From Chamaecrista fasciculata (Eukaryota > Streptophyta > Magnoliopsida > Fabales > Fabaceae): a DNA stretch of 64,000 nt. The notes beneath the pieces were generated by a model that had not been told where the DNA came from, ran no database searches, and worked only from the letters and a program-made list of their open reading frames with translations. The translations under genes and the position numbers were made by a program. The stretch is from the NCBI GenBank assembly GCA_003254925.1, contig QANZ01017323.1:53942-117941 (forward strand), written 5' to 3'. Shown here one piece after another: positions 1 to 12,028 of the stretch (its first letter is position 1; each line of letters begins with the position of its first letter).

Positions 1-154
1 AGTCTTGTTTAAAGGGAAGGAGAATGAAGTAGAGCCAAAAGTGGAAAAAATTCCTAATAGCATATCAAGAGTCTTGTTTAAAGAAAAAAATTTTCTTTTA
101 GGGTACTAAAGTGAAACCGCCCCTAACCACAAAGTACTAAACTGCAATTTACCC
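1..154. mobile_element. Right end of a Mutator-like (MULE) element
   Basis: The stretch ends in an inverted-repeat terminus (CCGCCCCTAACCACAAAG, then CTGCAATTTACCC) that closely matches the right end of the intact element at 27721-30835. The window begins inside the element, so its left end is not visible. No coding capacity is seen. Confidence 0.7.
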
Positions 155-225
155 TTTAAATAATTACCTCATCTCATCTCATTCAATGATCATCTCATCT
201 TAGGATTGGATGAACAGTAATGACT

Positions 226-473
226 TGGTGTTTTTTGGAACCTTCATCTAATCTCATCTCATCCACATCATCATCTCATTCACAACATCATCTCATTTTC
301 TCTTACAATTACTAATCTATCCCTACTTATACACCTATAATTACCTATACTTTAATACAAATATAAAAAAAAGAATTAGACAAAATAGTAATTTTACATA
401 CCCTCATTTATTACACTTATAATTTTCTCTCTCCATCTATCATTTCTCATCATTTTTTTTCTCTTTTCCACTC

Positions 474-506
<33 letters not shown>

Positions 507-2168
507 NNNNNNNNNNNNNNNNNNNNNNNNNNNNNNNNNNNNNNNNNNNNNNNNNNNNNNNNNNNNNNNNNNNNNNNNNNNNNNNNNNNNNNNNNNNNNN
601 NNNNNNNNNNNNNNNNNNNNNNNNNNNNNNNNNNNNNNNNNNNNNNNNNNNNNNNNNNNNNNNNNNNNNNNNNNNNNNNNNNNNNNNNNNNNNNNNNNNN
701 NNNNNNNNNNNNNNNNNNNNNNNNNNNNNNNNNNNNNNNNNNNNNNNNNNNNNNNNNNNNNNNNNNNNNNNNNNNNNNNNNNNNNNNNNNNNNNNNNNNN
801 NNNNNNNNNNNNNNNNNNNNNNNNNNNNNNNNNNNNNNNNNNNNNNNNNNNNNNNNNNNNNNNNNNNNNNNNNNNNNNNNNNNNNNNNNNNNNNNNNNNN
901 NNNNNNNNNNNNNNNNNNNNNNNNNNNNNNNNNNNNNNNNNNNNNNNNNNNNNNNNNNNNNNNNNNNNNNNNNNNNNNNNNNNNNNNNNNNNNNNNNNNN
1001 NNNNNNNNNNNNNNNNNNNNNNNNNNNNNNNNNNNNNNNNNNNNNNNNNNNNNNNNNNNNNNNNNNNNNNNNNNNNNNNNNNNNNNNNNNNNNNNNNNNN
1101 NNNNNNNNNNNNNNNNNNNNNNNNNNNNNNNNNNNNNNNNNNNNNNNNNNNNNNNNNNNNNNNNNNNNNNNNNNNNNNNNNNNNNNNNNNNNNNNNNNNN
1201 NNNNNNNNNNNNNNNNNNNNNNNNNNNNNNNNNNNNNNNNNNNNNNNNNNNNNNNNNNNNNNNNNNNNNNNNNNNNNNTAAATAATAACGGTAATATTTT
1301 TTTAGGGACAAAATACAAAATGGCCCACGTGTATGTACAGGCTTGAATCATTGGATTCAAAAATAAAGGGTTAAAGGGTTAATTTGGTCCTAAATGTTTG
1401 CCCTAATGTTCATTTTGGTCCACCATTAATCATTTTGCTAACATTTAGGACCAATTTGAACATTTATTAAAATAATGGACCAAAATGAATATTAGGCCAT
1501 ACATTTAGGACCAAAATGAACCTTTCATCACACATTTTAATACAATTTAGTGTTGTTTTGTAATTTGCAATCTGGTCATCAAACTATTATTTGTTATTTT
1601 TTTGTCATTCAATTTCATAAAAAGATCCGATTATTGATGACCGGGGTTTTCTACATGTCCCGAGTTATCATTTACACATGTTAGAGTTTGATTAATTGGA
1701 ACAGTTCGAATTTACGGATCAAATTGTATTCTTAAAAATAATTTCAATATTATTTTCATTTTGGCCCATCATCTCATCCACTTGGATTGACCTCTAACCC
1801 TTCATCCAAAATTTTCTCATCCTCACGCTTTCCAATAGCATATCACACTTTCCAATATCATCTCATCTCAATATTATTCCAATCAAAACACAACCAAACA
1901 CCTATCATCTCATCTCATTATCTCCATCTCATCTCATTATTTCCTACCATTTCTACCCCTATACAAATTACAAAAATCCATAAACTTATTTCTACCGACC
2001 ACAATCATTACATACCCTTTTATATAATTTCACACCCTATTTAACATTATTTTCACTAAAATCATTCAAACACCAATACATCATCTCTTCTCATCCAATT
2101 AAAACATAATCTCATCTCATCCATTTGATTGAACTTGGATTGAAATCATATTGCTTCCGAACAGACCC
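226..2168. mobile_element. Large non-autonomous PIF/Harbinger-like element (interrupted by gap)
   Basis: The left end (GGTGTTTTTTGGAACC) and right end (complement of TGGGTCTGTTCGG) are degenerate versions of the terminus seen in the Tourist-like MITE at 16383-16800. Internal blocks are shared with the element at 2713-5232, for example the stretch around CTACCCCTATACAAATT and ACCACAATCATTACATACC. It is rich in CATCTCATC repeats. No transposase is visible, but 772 bases are missing in the gap. A small palindrome of TTTGGTCC motifs lies at about 1370-1525. Confidence 0.45.
507..1278. other. Assembly gap (772 N)
   Basis: A run of N bounded on the left by a (CT)n microsatellite. Open frames reading through it have no meaning. 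Confidence 0.99.
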
Positions 2169-2573
2169 AAGTGTATATATACGGAAGTAATGCTCGGCTC
2201 AAAACCACTCTCTTTCTCTCTTCAGGCGAGACACCCCTTGATAATTGACAGTAACTAGCTAATCATTATTAACAAGAAGAAGAAGATGAAAACTAAGATG
2301 GATGAATTATAGTAAGGGACATACATAGAACATGCATTTTCTCCACCTGCCAAGGGAAATAAATTATGTAGGGATAATTAATATAATCATATTCCAATTT
2401 GGTTTTGTGGGAATAGAATATGGAAGATGGGGTTCCATTGTTATATGTCAACGGGAATTTGTTCTTAAATTACAAATTCTAAGAATGATGGAGTGATATG
2501 AAAGGAGTCGAAGGTGGATCATTATTATTTGGGGTTTTGACCATACATTCTCGATCTTTCATAATTCATCATA

Positions 2574-2617
<44 letters not shown>

Positions 2618-2790
2618 TCGTGTCAATGGCTTATAATCTTGACTTGATTTTAACGTGCCTCACTTAAGAGATATATGTACATTACCTTTAATTACTTTAT
2701 TATATATGATTATCGTGCGTTTGGATGTTCCTTTTTGTCCCTTTATCCTCTTTTATATCCTAGTACTCCTTTAATATCAGAGCTACAGTT

Positions 2791-2944
2791 GCCAACAAAG
2801 GTTGGCCTAGTTGGTAAGGAGTCGACTCATAACCCACAAGGTCATGGGTTCGATTCCCACTGCCGATGTGAGGGCCTTGTTGGTAGGCGATCTGTAAGTA
2901 CCTCTCTAAGCGTTCATAGAGCCCTAAACTTTTCTATTATCAAT
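2791..2944 (+). mobile_element. tRNA-derived SINE with target-site duplication
   Basis: A 154-bp insertion bearing RNA polymerase III promoter boxes: A box TTGGCCTAGTTGG at 2802-2814 and B box GGTTCGATTCC at 2847-2857. It is flanked by 18-bp direct repeats at 2773-2790 and 2945-2962 (AATATCAGAGCTAC/TAGTT, one mismatch), the mark of target-primed retroposition. It is not a tRNA gene because the cloverleaf arms do not close. It sits inside the PIF/Harbinger-like element, so it is the younger insertion. Confidence 0.85.
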
Positions 2945-3980
2945 AATATCAGAGCTATAGTTAAAAATCTTGTTTGTTTCACAGTTATCTCCCCCTCCTT
3001 TATCTCTCTTTTATCTCTTCTTTATCTTTTAAAATTACTAACATATCCCTACTTAACTACCTATAATTACCTACTTTTTACTATAAAATAATAAAATAAT
3101 CAAAGGGCATATTTGTAAATTGTATATTAAAATATTTTTATTTATTACCCTTACAACTTTCTCTCTCCATTCATCTTTTTTTTCTTACTCACACCTCTCT
3201 CTCTCATATTATATTATATTATATATATAATTTATATTAATTTACTTAAAAAATAATTTTAGTCCTTGAAATTATACCAACTTACATCTCCAAACACAAG
3301 CTTAAACACCCAAATCAACAAATTCTCAAACTAAAATCGCGTACCGATTTGAGTTTTTCCAAAACGGCTTAAACATCCGAGAACAATCAACATATAAAAA
3401 AAGGCTTGCGAGGTGTGAGAAGTATATATATGTACTAAAGGGCTTGGCGTGCCCGTTATGCATATAAAATTTGAAATAATTTAATTAAGATATATATAAC
3501 AATGACTTCGATAAATCAACCTATATAAATACATAAAAAAATTGTTCTATGAAATTAATAAGAGAAAAAAGAATGAGAAAAATACAAAATAAAATCATAA
3601 AATTTAAATTTTAAATTAAAACTTCATTTTTTTTTAGAAAGAACATTACTCTTCTTATAATTTTATGACTGAATGTGAATGAATCTAAAATAATGAATGT
3701 GAGGACGTTTCTTCATTTTTATAATATTTACATGTATTATATTTAAAATTAAATAATAAATATGGGAATGAGGAGGGATGAATAATTGAATAGGACGTGG
3801 GACTGGACATTTATTTTGGGTTGAAAACTTGAAAATGAACGTGAGTGAATTGTGTTTCTATTTATTTTATATTTGAAATAAAATGAGGACGTGGGATGAA
3901 CAATTGAACAGGACGTGGGTGATTTGTTTCATTTTGTTTTTATTTATTTTAATAGATTATATTTGAAATTATTTTTTTAT

Positions 3981-4040
3981 ACTATAGTTTAAAATGACTG
4001 ACTACCAGAAAGCTCCTCAGACATATAATATAGTATAGAT
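3981..4040 (+). repeat. Dispersed repeat copy 1 (CTCAGACATATAATA motif)
   Basis: ACTATAGTTT, GACTGACTACCAGAAAG, then CTCAGACATATAATATAGTA. Related copies occur at 15291-15350 and 15708-15780, and a weaker one at 17352-17412, all in the same orientation. It is probably the conserved end of an unclassified transposon family. Confidence 0.55.
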
Positions 4041-4110
4041 ATAAATATAGATATCGATGTATGTATAGTGGATAACAGCTCAATTTTGGTTCAAGTTACC
4101 AATCTTCAGC

Positions 4111-4200
4111 GTGTGGCTTAGCAGTCATAACATATATGCACAAAACGTACGAGACTCGGTTCGAATTCCCTTGGGCATGTTGCAACTATTTTTTTGTTTT
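4111..4200 (+). mobile_element. SINE-like tRNA-related sequence
   Basis: A-box-like TGGCTTAGCAG at 4114-4124 and B box GGTTCGAATTC at 4158-4168, followed by a T-rich tail. The spacing fits a tRNA-derived SINE head. No clear target-site duplication was found, so the boundaries are approximate. Confidence 0.5.
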
Positions 4201-4830
4201 CAATATATGGGTAATATTTTTTGTTGTCTCATTCGACAACAAAAATTACAGATCAGTCCAACTTTAGTAATATTTTTTTTAGTATAATCAGATCTCAGGA
4301 TAATATTGTTGGTGGTGTGAAAATTTTTATAACCATATTTCAAAAACATTAATGAGAAAAAATATATTTTTGCTGGTGTGAAAATTTAATTACAGTTTGG
4401 TCCCTACTCTAACACATATATGAGTAATTTTTTTGTGGTGAAAATATAAAAAAAATCAATATAAGAAAAAAATTATAATTCTCGAATCTCAAAACTTTCC
4501 ATTTTGGTCACTCTTCCTATATATATATATATGGATAATATTTTTTGTACTATACACTATTGAGAAAAATGTATAATTCATATAAAAAAAATATACATAT
4601 TAGTCCATCATTCAGTATATATATGACTAATATTTTTGGTTCTGCAACTACAAAATTTAGAAAAATACATAATTCATGCCCTAGAAAATATACATTTTGG
4701 TCCCTCCTCTATTATATACATGGGTAATATTTTTTGTAGTATCAAAATTTTAAAATAAAATTAAAAGACAGTAAACAGGAAAAATATACAATCTAGTCCC
4801 CAAAAATTTACAATTCAGTACTCAAAAATT
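4200..4830 (+). repeat. Degenerate tandem array of about 110-120-bp units
   Basis: Several diverged repetitions of a unit containing GGGTAATATTTTTTGT, an AT-rich spacer, then a TTTTGGTCCCTC-like segment and TATATATATG. No coding potential. It lies inside the 2713-5232 element. Confidence 0.55.
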
Positions 4831-5239
4831 ACATTTTGATCCCACATTCACACCTTCATCTTCCTTTGCCTTACCACTCCAAAAATCTCCTTTATTAACT
4901 TTTTCTTTAGCATAAATTTCGAGGCAATCATTACACCATACTACTTTATTAACACCAAAACAAACACCAAAATAACACTCCTTTATTCTCCTTTGTTTTT
5001 ACCATTTTTACCCCTATACAAATTTAAAATACCAATACAATTATTTCAACCCACCACAATCATTACATACCTTTTAAAATAATTTCACTTCATAATTCCT
5101 CCTTTATCTCTCATTTTCCCAAACAACATTTACTAAAAACCTCTTTTATAATACAAATCCTTTACCTCTCCTTTATTAACTCCCCTATTCCTTTATCCTC
5201 CTTTACCTTAACTTCCCAATCCAAAGGCACCCTAAGTAT

Positions 5240-5408
5240 AAATACTAGGGATAATCAAAATACCCATACCCAATGGGGATCCTGAAAATTACCCGATGTG
5301 TATGGGTTTAGACTCCTACCCATCCCTATACCCGTACCCATCCCTAATGGGTACGGGTCCGGGTATGGTGGTACCCTACCCGTACCATACCTATTTGCCC
5401 ATTAGTAA
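5240..5408. repeat. GGGTACGGG/CCCGTACCC-rich repeat fragment
   Basis: Short repeats of TACCCGTACCC/GGGTACGGG on both strands, as often seen near hAT-type element ends. It is too short and incomplete to classify. Confidence 0.3.
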
Positions 5409-6808
5409 GACGTGGCCATAACGGACGCTGATGTGTCCCGTTATGGCCACGTCAGTTTTTTTTAAAAAAAAGAGCTGCCACGTCATAAAATAGCGACAGA
5501 TCAGCATTTTCTCATTGTACTTATAGGTCCCTGACCCATTTTTATTCCATTATTCTCAATTCCCCCTCTTTTTCATCATTTTCAATCATTTTAGTCCCAA
5601 ATCCTCAAAATAAAATTATAAAGTGTCCCAAAACTTTTCCAAACATTCCAATTTAGTCCTTAAAAATATTTAAAACCCTAAACTCTAAAACCCCAAACCC
5701 TAAAACCCCAAAATCTAAAACTTCAAACCCTAAACTCTAAAAAAAAGTCTGAGTTGAACAATTAGGCCCTTGACCCATCTTTATTTATNAATAAAAAATC
5801 ATCAAGTTCTTTGTGTAGAAAATCATCAGTCGAACAATTTCTCGCGAATCTCCTTGGCCAATGAAGATTCCCTAAATTCGCGACTGAAGATCTTGAACAA
5901 ACTGAACGAACGGTTCCGACACCACAAGCCACACCTTGGTGAATGAAGATCCTCGAGATGCGACTGAGCCGTCTCCGACATCACCAGCCACACCTTGACG
6001 CCGATTCCCTTCCGGCGTGCCTGCGCCTGAGCGTGGACGGTGGATTGAACCATTGCGGTGATTCTTGCGATTTTTTCTTCGTCGGCGGCGGTTGTTCGTC
6101 GGACATCCATGGATGGATTCCGAGATGAGTGAGTTGCGTATTGTGTTGCATATGGATGAATTCCAAGATGAGTGAGTTGCGTATGGATGTCGGCGGCGGT
6201 TGTTCTTCGTCGGTATTGTGTTGCGTTGCGTATTGATGGTGATGTGTGTGTGTGTGTTTTTGGGAATATAAAGATGAAGATTAAAAAAAAAAAATTAAAT
6301 TTTAAGGGTTTGGGGTTTTAGGGTTTGGGATTTGGGGATTTAGGGTTTTAGATTTAAAGTTTAGGGTTTTAAATATTTTTAAGGACTAAATTAGAATGTT
6401 TGGAAGGGTTTTGGGACACTTTATAATTTTATTTTGAGGATTTGGGACTAAAATGAATGAAAATGATGAAAAAGAGGGGGAATTGAGAATAATGAAATAA
6501 AAATGGGTCAGGGACCTATAAGTGCAACGAGGAAATGCTGATGTGTCGCTATTTTAAGACGTGGGAGCTCTTTTTTTTTTTTGAAAACATAACTGGTGCT
6601 GACGTGGCCGTAACGGGACACGTCAGCGCATAACGGGACACATCAGCATTTGTTATGGCCACGTCAGCTTTTTTGTAATGACAATATGACGGAGGGACCA
6701 ATAGTTAGGCGTTTGCAAATTTTGGGGATCGGCTAGTACAATGCGTAAAATTCAGGGACCTATCTATCACCGCGTCCAAAATTCAGAGATCGGAAAGTTA
6801 GTTTACTC
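5409..6808. mobile_element. MULE with left terminus missing
   Basis: Two long inverted arms (about 5409-5760 and 6300-6680) match each other, both carrying GACGTGGCC...ATAACGGGACAC and degenerate AAACCCTAAA arrays. The right end GAAAGTTAGTTTACTC equals that of the element at 28114-30326. The roughly 140 bp expected at the left end is absent, so the copy is truncated. The GC-richer core (5820-6240) has open frames of up to 94 codons on the minus strand and may be captured host DNA. I do not recognise the protein. Confidence 0.7.
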
Positions 6809-7070
6809 AAATACTTTCTTTCAAAGGTATAATTTATATACATAGCCTCTTCTGTATAGCAAACTGCTAGCTAGAGCTAGCTAGTTCACAATTAATAGTT
6901 CTATACTATATATATATCTAATATTAAACATGAACGACTAGAAAGGGTGGAGTCATATAATATAATATAATATAAGATATATATATAAACATTTAATTTG
7001 CCGCGCTTGCTCCCTCTTAACTAAGAACAGCTAGTTATATATACACCAAATTTATACTATTTTAATTTAG

Positions 7071-7691
7071 GGTAAATTACAACTTCAATCCAAACAGCAT
7101 ATGCTATGGCCTTCGACACCCCAAATTTCCATATCAATGTCATCTTCTTTCTCCCAACTTCACCCTCCCAAACCCTTTCCCTCATTTCACCACTATCTCC
7201 AAAACCCTCTTGAACTCACAATCCCTCAAACGCCCTAATAATCCTCACAAGTTCACACTGTACTCCATCCAGAAGAATTCTCATCCTTTGTTTTACTGTT
7301 CATGCGCACAGAAAAACGCAATTTTTTGCGCGATGGAGCTTGGTTTTGATTGAAATTTCTCATGGGTTTTGTTTCCAATAACATATAAACACAAACCCAT
7401 GTAAAAATCTCAAGATTAAAGCATCAAGATATCCAGAAAAGCCAAAGCGAGTCGTTCGAACCCTAGCTCGGACTAAATCGAAAAACTTCAGCAAAACAAA
7501 ACTTTTTTTGTTAAAATTTTTACATGAAAAATGATCCTTGTGTGCCGAAAATAGTAACCCAAAAATTAATTTCAAGAAAGAAACTCATATTATGCTAAAA
7601 CAAAGTGCGCAAAAAATTCGCAAAACAGGGCACGCAAAACCTAATGAGGACCATTTTGAAAAACTGGGCAAATCGAAGTTTCAGATGGTGG

Positions 7692-7782
<91 letters not shown>

Positions 7783-8068
7783 CAGATTCAGAGAGAGAAT
7801 GAAGGATGAGATTTCATTTATTATCATGATTTTTTTTTTTGGTCAAAGTCCTCTCATATAAATTGGGAGTCAAATGCATAAAAATTATTAGTTAGGGTCT
7901 TAGAATAGTATTTTAGCCAAAATTTTTGTCAAATTTTGAACGAAAATATACCTCAGGACCTTTTTTGTTAACGGATCAAACCACAAGGACCCTATCTGAC
8001 ACTTTTTAATCACAAGGACCCTATCTGAAAATGGGTCAAACCACATGGCCCTTTTGTGTAATTTACCC
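7071..8068. mobile_element. Chimeric MULE-like remnant
   Basis: The right 230 bp (7840-8068) match the right terminal repeat of the Pack-MULE at 22251-23590, ending TGTAATTTACCC. At 7071 there is a GGGTAAATTACAA start, but after the first 13 bases it diverges from the partner terminus, so the two ends may belong to different insertions. No gene is recognised inside. Confidence 0.45.
7693..7780. repeat. Compound microsatellite (AT)n(AG)n
   Basis: An uninterrupted AT run of about 46 bases abuts about 40 bases of AG repeats. Open frames reading YIYI/RERE across it are artefacts. Confidence 0.95.
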
Positions 8069-8096
8069 TTTAATTTAATACAACAAACAACCAAAG

Positions 8097-8530
8097 TCTT
8101 TTTTTACTAGGTGAGATTGCTATATAAATCAACTGACACCAACGCATTCTATCCTTGTACATGTCAATTGTTAGGTTATTGATAGATAAATCTTTCCAAA
8201 TAATTTCGTGGATAGTTTTCTTTGGTCTTCACCTTCCTCGTGTTACAATTCTATTTGGTCAATACTCGGCATACCGGAGCCTTCATAGGCCTTCTTTGTA
8301 CATGTCTGAACCACCTGAGGCGTGTTTTAACCAATTTCACTATGATAGGAGCTACTGCAACTTCCCTCTAATGATCTCATTTCTGATCTTATCTTTTAGA
8401 GTATGGCCACACATTCATCGAAGCATTTTCATTTTAGTCACGTTGAATTTCTATTCAAACTGTCCTTTTATCGCCCAACATTTAATACCATACAACAAAG
8501 CTAGTATTATAGCCGTACGATAAAATTTTC
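8097..8530 (-). pseudogene. LINE (RTE-like) reverse transcriptase C-terminal fragment
   Basis: Translating the minus strand gives the conserved C-terminal block of plant LINE polyproteins: LYGIKCWAIKGQ, then KMKMLR-stop-MCGHTLKDKIRNE, then LRWFRHVQRRPMKAP in a shifted frame. At least two in-frame stops (one replacing the Trp of LRWMCGH) and a frameshift show it is dead. The fragment ends downstream in a short A-rich tail, as expected for a 5'-truncated retroposon. The assignment to the RTE clade is from memory of the LRWMCGHT motif. Confidence 0.8.
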
Positions 8531-8739
8531 CCTTTAGCTATTTCAATTTAATAATTTCACACAATTAAAATATTCAATTTTAAATAATAATGGTAATATT
8601 GCAAAATATAATATACTACTACTAATTAATTGGGTCAAATGGTCAATCATATACTTTTTTTTTTGTTTTTCTTGTTTTCTTTTTTACATATTCTGATATC
8701 CTTATCCCCTGATCACTCTGATCATATATACTCCATATA

Positions 8740-9143
8740 CTCCCTCCGTCCCTTTTTATTTGCTTCATTGCAGAACTTTTTTTGTCCCTTTTTATCTGCT
8801 TTGTTATGAAATCAAGAGGTCATCAATGAACTTTTTTACCATTTTATCCCTATTTAATATTATAGTCATAATGGACGATTTGACTTTTGGTAGAGAATTA
8901 TTTTGGGATTCTGTAGTAATCAATTGGAGTAGGTTTCATAAAAAAATTGTGAGAGTATTTAAATTAGTTGGAGGAATTTAATTTTTGAAATATGAGCATT
9001 AAATTGATGATATAATTAAGTCTAATTTAATAAGGGTAATATAGTCTTTTTATTTTAGATTTTACATTAACTTTAGTGATTTAATCATTATATTAGTTTG
9101 TGTGCAACAACCTTAAAAAGCAGATAAAAAGGGACGGAGGGAG
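8740..9143. mobile_element. Stowaway-like MITE (Tc1/mariner)
   Basis: Perfect terminal inverted repeats starting CTCCCTCCGTCCCTTTTTAT are flanked by TA on both sides (8738-8739 and 9144-9145). The 404-bp size, AT-rich core and lack of coding capacity are typical of Stowaway MITEs. Confidence 0.9.
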
Positions 9144-10320
9144 TATAAGTTAAGCACGTATGGAATTTTGAAATGCATGCATAGCACATGAGTTATGTAT
9201 AAGAGCAGAGTCCATGAATACATGAAATTAAATGCCTTTTGATGATCTCTGTGTTCTTGTCTGAACTCTTAATGCTTTAATGAACCAGTTTACCAAAATA
9301 AATAAATAAATAAATGCCCAAATTAATTGTCTGTATTTGACTATTTTCAGATTGCCGGATGGAACCAATGATTTTGATGAAAAATATGTACAAAATTGGA
9401 ATGATCATCTAAACTTCTAACTTTCAAAAACAGAGAAGAAATGTTGAAATTGCAAAAATCTCTCTTATCACAAAATCTTGTACTCTATCTTCTTACGAAA
9501 GCATAAATTAATATGAACGAACAATACAATATGCATGATGTGCTCACTCACAACCGCATGCAAAATATTCACTGTGGGGCTTTAATTTACAGTTACACAA
9601 TATTCTTAATGATTAAAATTTCTCAAGAGAATATAATTAAACGATCAATTCATAAATCTAAGCAGTGATCCATGAAATCTATACATCATGCTGGCAATCA
9701 CTCTCTAGAGATCTCCCTGTCCAGACGTTGAAGGAAAATAATATATATCAGAATTAAGTCAACATAATTCTTTAGTTATGCTTTCTTAAAATGCTTGCAA
9801 TTCATTCCATTCTATCAAATATTCATTCAGAATTAACATGAATGAAGATAATAATTAATTCATTGACATGCATGAACATTAGTTTTTTTTTTTTTTAACC
9901 TGATGACCTACCAACCTAATTAATTAAATTTCACATTCAATAAATAAAAAATTAGATTTTATTTTTTAAAGCAAAATCATATTGGATCTATATAGACCAC
10001 TGACTTTCAATTTAGTTCTCGAGAGATCAATTTTCATTCAATATTATAATGTAAAGAGAATTTGCAAGACTTTTAACATGAATTTTTTATCACTTTGAGA
10101 GAGATTAACCCATCACACGTGATGGACGTGAATCCTTTATATTGCACTATATATAACTTTAGTGCTGAGAGGGAAATAAATATTTAGAGAGATAAAATGT
10201 CAGTGAGACTTACATCTCTAACATTTTTTTTTTCTGTTCCTCATACATTCATATATGATATAGCATGATAGTTGTTATTAGTAGGTAGCCAAATTAAGAA
10301 AAGAGTTTAAAAAGTCTCAC
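9144..10320. other. AT-rich intergenic DNA, no gene seen
   Basis: Contains short simple repeats and no reading frame with recognisable protein similarity. It lies downstream of the MIR169 hairpin on the minus strand and may hold the 3' part of its primary transcript. Confidence 0.6.
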
Positions 10321-10329
10321 AGGAGAAGC

Positions 10330-10445
10330 AGAGAGCCAAATGTAGCCAAGAACAACCTGCCGGCCGGCCACCGGCGCATATATATATATATATGAATTAG
10401 GCCGCCGGCAAGTCATTCTTGGCTGCAATATACTTTCTGAGTCAT
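10330..10445 (-). ncRNA. MIR169: MIR169 precursor hairpin
   Basis: The minus strand forms a near-perfect stem-loop. The 5' arm carries a 21-nt mature sequence at 10425-10405, starting CAGCCAAGAATG and ending ACTTGCCGG. It differs from the canonical miR169 CAGCCAAGGATG start by one base, A for G at position 9. The 3' arm at 10361-10342 (GGCAGGTTGTTCTTGGCTAC) resembles the known miR169-3p. I can pair 20 consecutive bases of the duplex with only three G:U wobbles and a 2-nt 3' overhang, meeting plant miRNA criteria. In plants miR169 guides cleavage of NF-YA (HAP2) transcripts, acting in drought, nitrogen and developmental responses. The loop is AT-repeat rich and flanked by GC-rich GGCCGG segments that extend the stem. 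No second MIR169 copy was seen nearby. Confidence 0.92.
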
Positions 10446-10534
10446 CGTGTAAGCACTCTTCAAACCAAACTTGTATTATATATCTCTCTATATATATGTA
10501 TATATGTGCTTCATAATGAGCTATTCTTCGCTTG

Positions 10535-10543
10535 CTTATATAG
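10535..10543 (-). promoter_or_regulatory. TATA box of the MIR169 primary transcript
   Basis: The minus strand reads CTATATAAG about 110 bases upstream of the mature 5' end. This places a likely start near 10505-10510, so the hairpin lies close to the 5' end of the transcript. Inferred from position and motif only. Confidence 0.6.
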
Positions 10544-10559
10544 GCGATCAACATACAGT

Positions 10560-11982
10560 TTCATGTATATATATGTACAGATCACCTAGCATCTGCAGGT
10601 AAAGTGGTGCAATAATTAATTCTATATATATTCCCTACCTACTATTTCAGACATGAAAACCCTATAATCCATATTATATATAATATATGGATTTATCTAA
10701 CATGTGCTCTTAGGACACATTTTAAAGTTTCTTCTAATTAGTTATAGAGCATCTCATATCTTGAAATCTACGAGAATTCATTTAAAAGATAATTTTTAAT
10801 TTTTGAAAACTCACTTGACCAATCAAAAGAAACCTTAATATGTATCTTTAGGACACAAGGACCCATAATATATATATATATATATATATATAGGGCTTGT
10901 CATTTCTCAACTTTGGTTGAGGTATATTAATTACATTTATATTCTTTAAAATTATAAATTATAATTAAAATTATAAAATGGGTAGGCTTGAGAAGTGAAA
11001 ATTAATAAAGCACGGTCGAATTAATTGGGTCAATTGGGTAGTTTTGATCTAGCACAGTCATTTGGGTTGTGAAAAATAATAAACAGTTAAATCCCTTGAA
11101 TAGTTTGATTTAGTCCGGTCAATTTGGTATTTGTTAGATATTGGATAGGATAGGTACGAGTAGTAAAATAAAATAAAAAAATTGGATATTGGAGGGATAC
11201 GAAACATTGTTTCAACTATCTAGTATTTCTGTCCTAAATGAATAAATAGTTAGGGTATTTGGTATCTTATATCCTATAATATAAATATTTTATATATTTT
11301 TAAATTATTTTATTTAAATTAACAGATATTGAGTATCGAATATCGAATATATCCAATTTTTAAATTAGGATATGATATCGTATATCCATTATTTTTAGGT
11401 ACTTCGAATACCCTTATATATCGAATATCGGATACGATACGGGAGTGAATACTAAATTATCGAATACGAATATTGAATAAGATAAACAGATAATAAATGA
11501 TCAGATACCCTATCTATTATCATTTTTACTTATCGATGAAATTTATTTTAATTAACTAGTTATTTTGCAGTACTCCAAGTACTGTCTTTTAAAACTCTTT
11601 CTTTCCTTCATTAGTAAATACTAAATAGAAGAGTGTCACTTCAGTATTGAACTAATTTTATTACATGGCAGCATGTACATGTTTATGATTGTAATTTAAC
11701 AATAAATTATCTCATAGAAGTTGTGGTTATTTATAATAATTAAAATTTGAGCTATATTATGAGAATCTTAAAATCTTCTTTTCAAAAGATTAAAATAGGA
11801 ATTGAACCATTACATAATCAAATGAGTGATCAATTTTAAAACGCAATTAACTCATCCTGATGAGTATATATATATGGTTGTTCATTGTAATTGGGAGAGA
11901 ATGTGCCAGAAGTAATTAAAGCCAAAATAAAACCTCTGGTCTATATAGTCAAATTACTCAATAATTATGAGATATGTGCAGG

Positions 11983-12028
<46 letters not shown>

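Larger units (their letters stand above)
2713..5232. mobile_element. Non-autonomous PIF/Harbinger-like element, about 2.5 kb
   Basis: The left end (GTGCGTTTGGATG) and right end (CATCCAAA-like, CCAATCCAAAGGCACCC) form short inverted termini like those of the MITE at 16383-16800. The right end is followed by TAA, the usual target triplet, while the left flank reads TTA. Inner arms resemble those of the element at 226-2168. It has no long ORF. It hosts two SINE-like insertions (2791-2944, 4111-4200) and a degenerate tandem array (4200-4830). Confidence 0.55.

Noticed and set aside
440..1360. Long minus-strand open frames of about 280-306 codons
   Set aside because: They are almost entirely N from the assembly gap.
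2791..2870. tRNA gene at the A/B-box sequence
   Set aside because: No acceptor or anticodon stem closes, and the 18-bp flanking duplication shows it is a SINE.
5680..5745. Interstitial telomere
   Set aside because: The CCCTAAA words are degenerate and appear in mirrored positions in MULE arms, so they belong to the transposon.
10294..10554. 86-codon ORF on the minus strand over the MIR169 hairpin
   Set aside because: It reads through the hairpin and AT repeats and has no protein similarity. A pri-miRNA-encoded peptide cannot be excluded but is unsupported.
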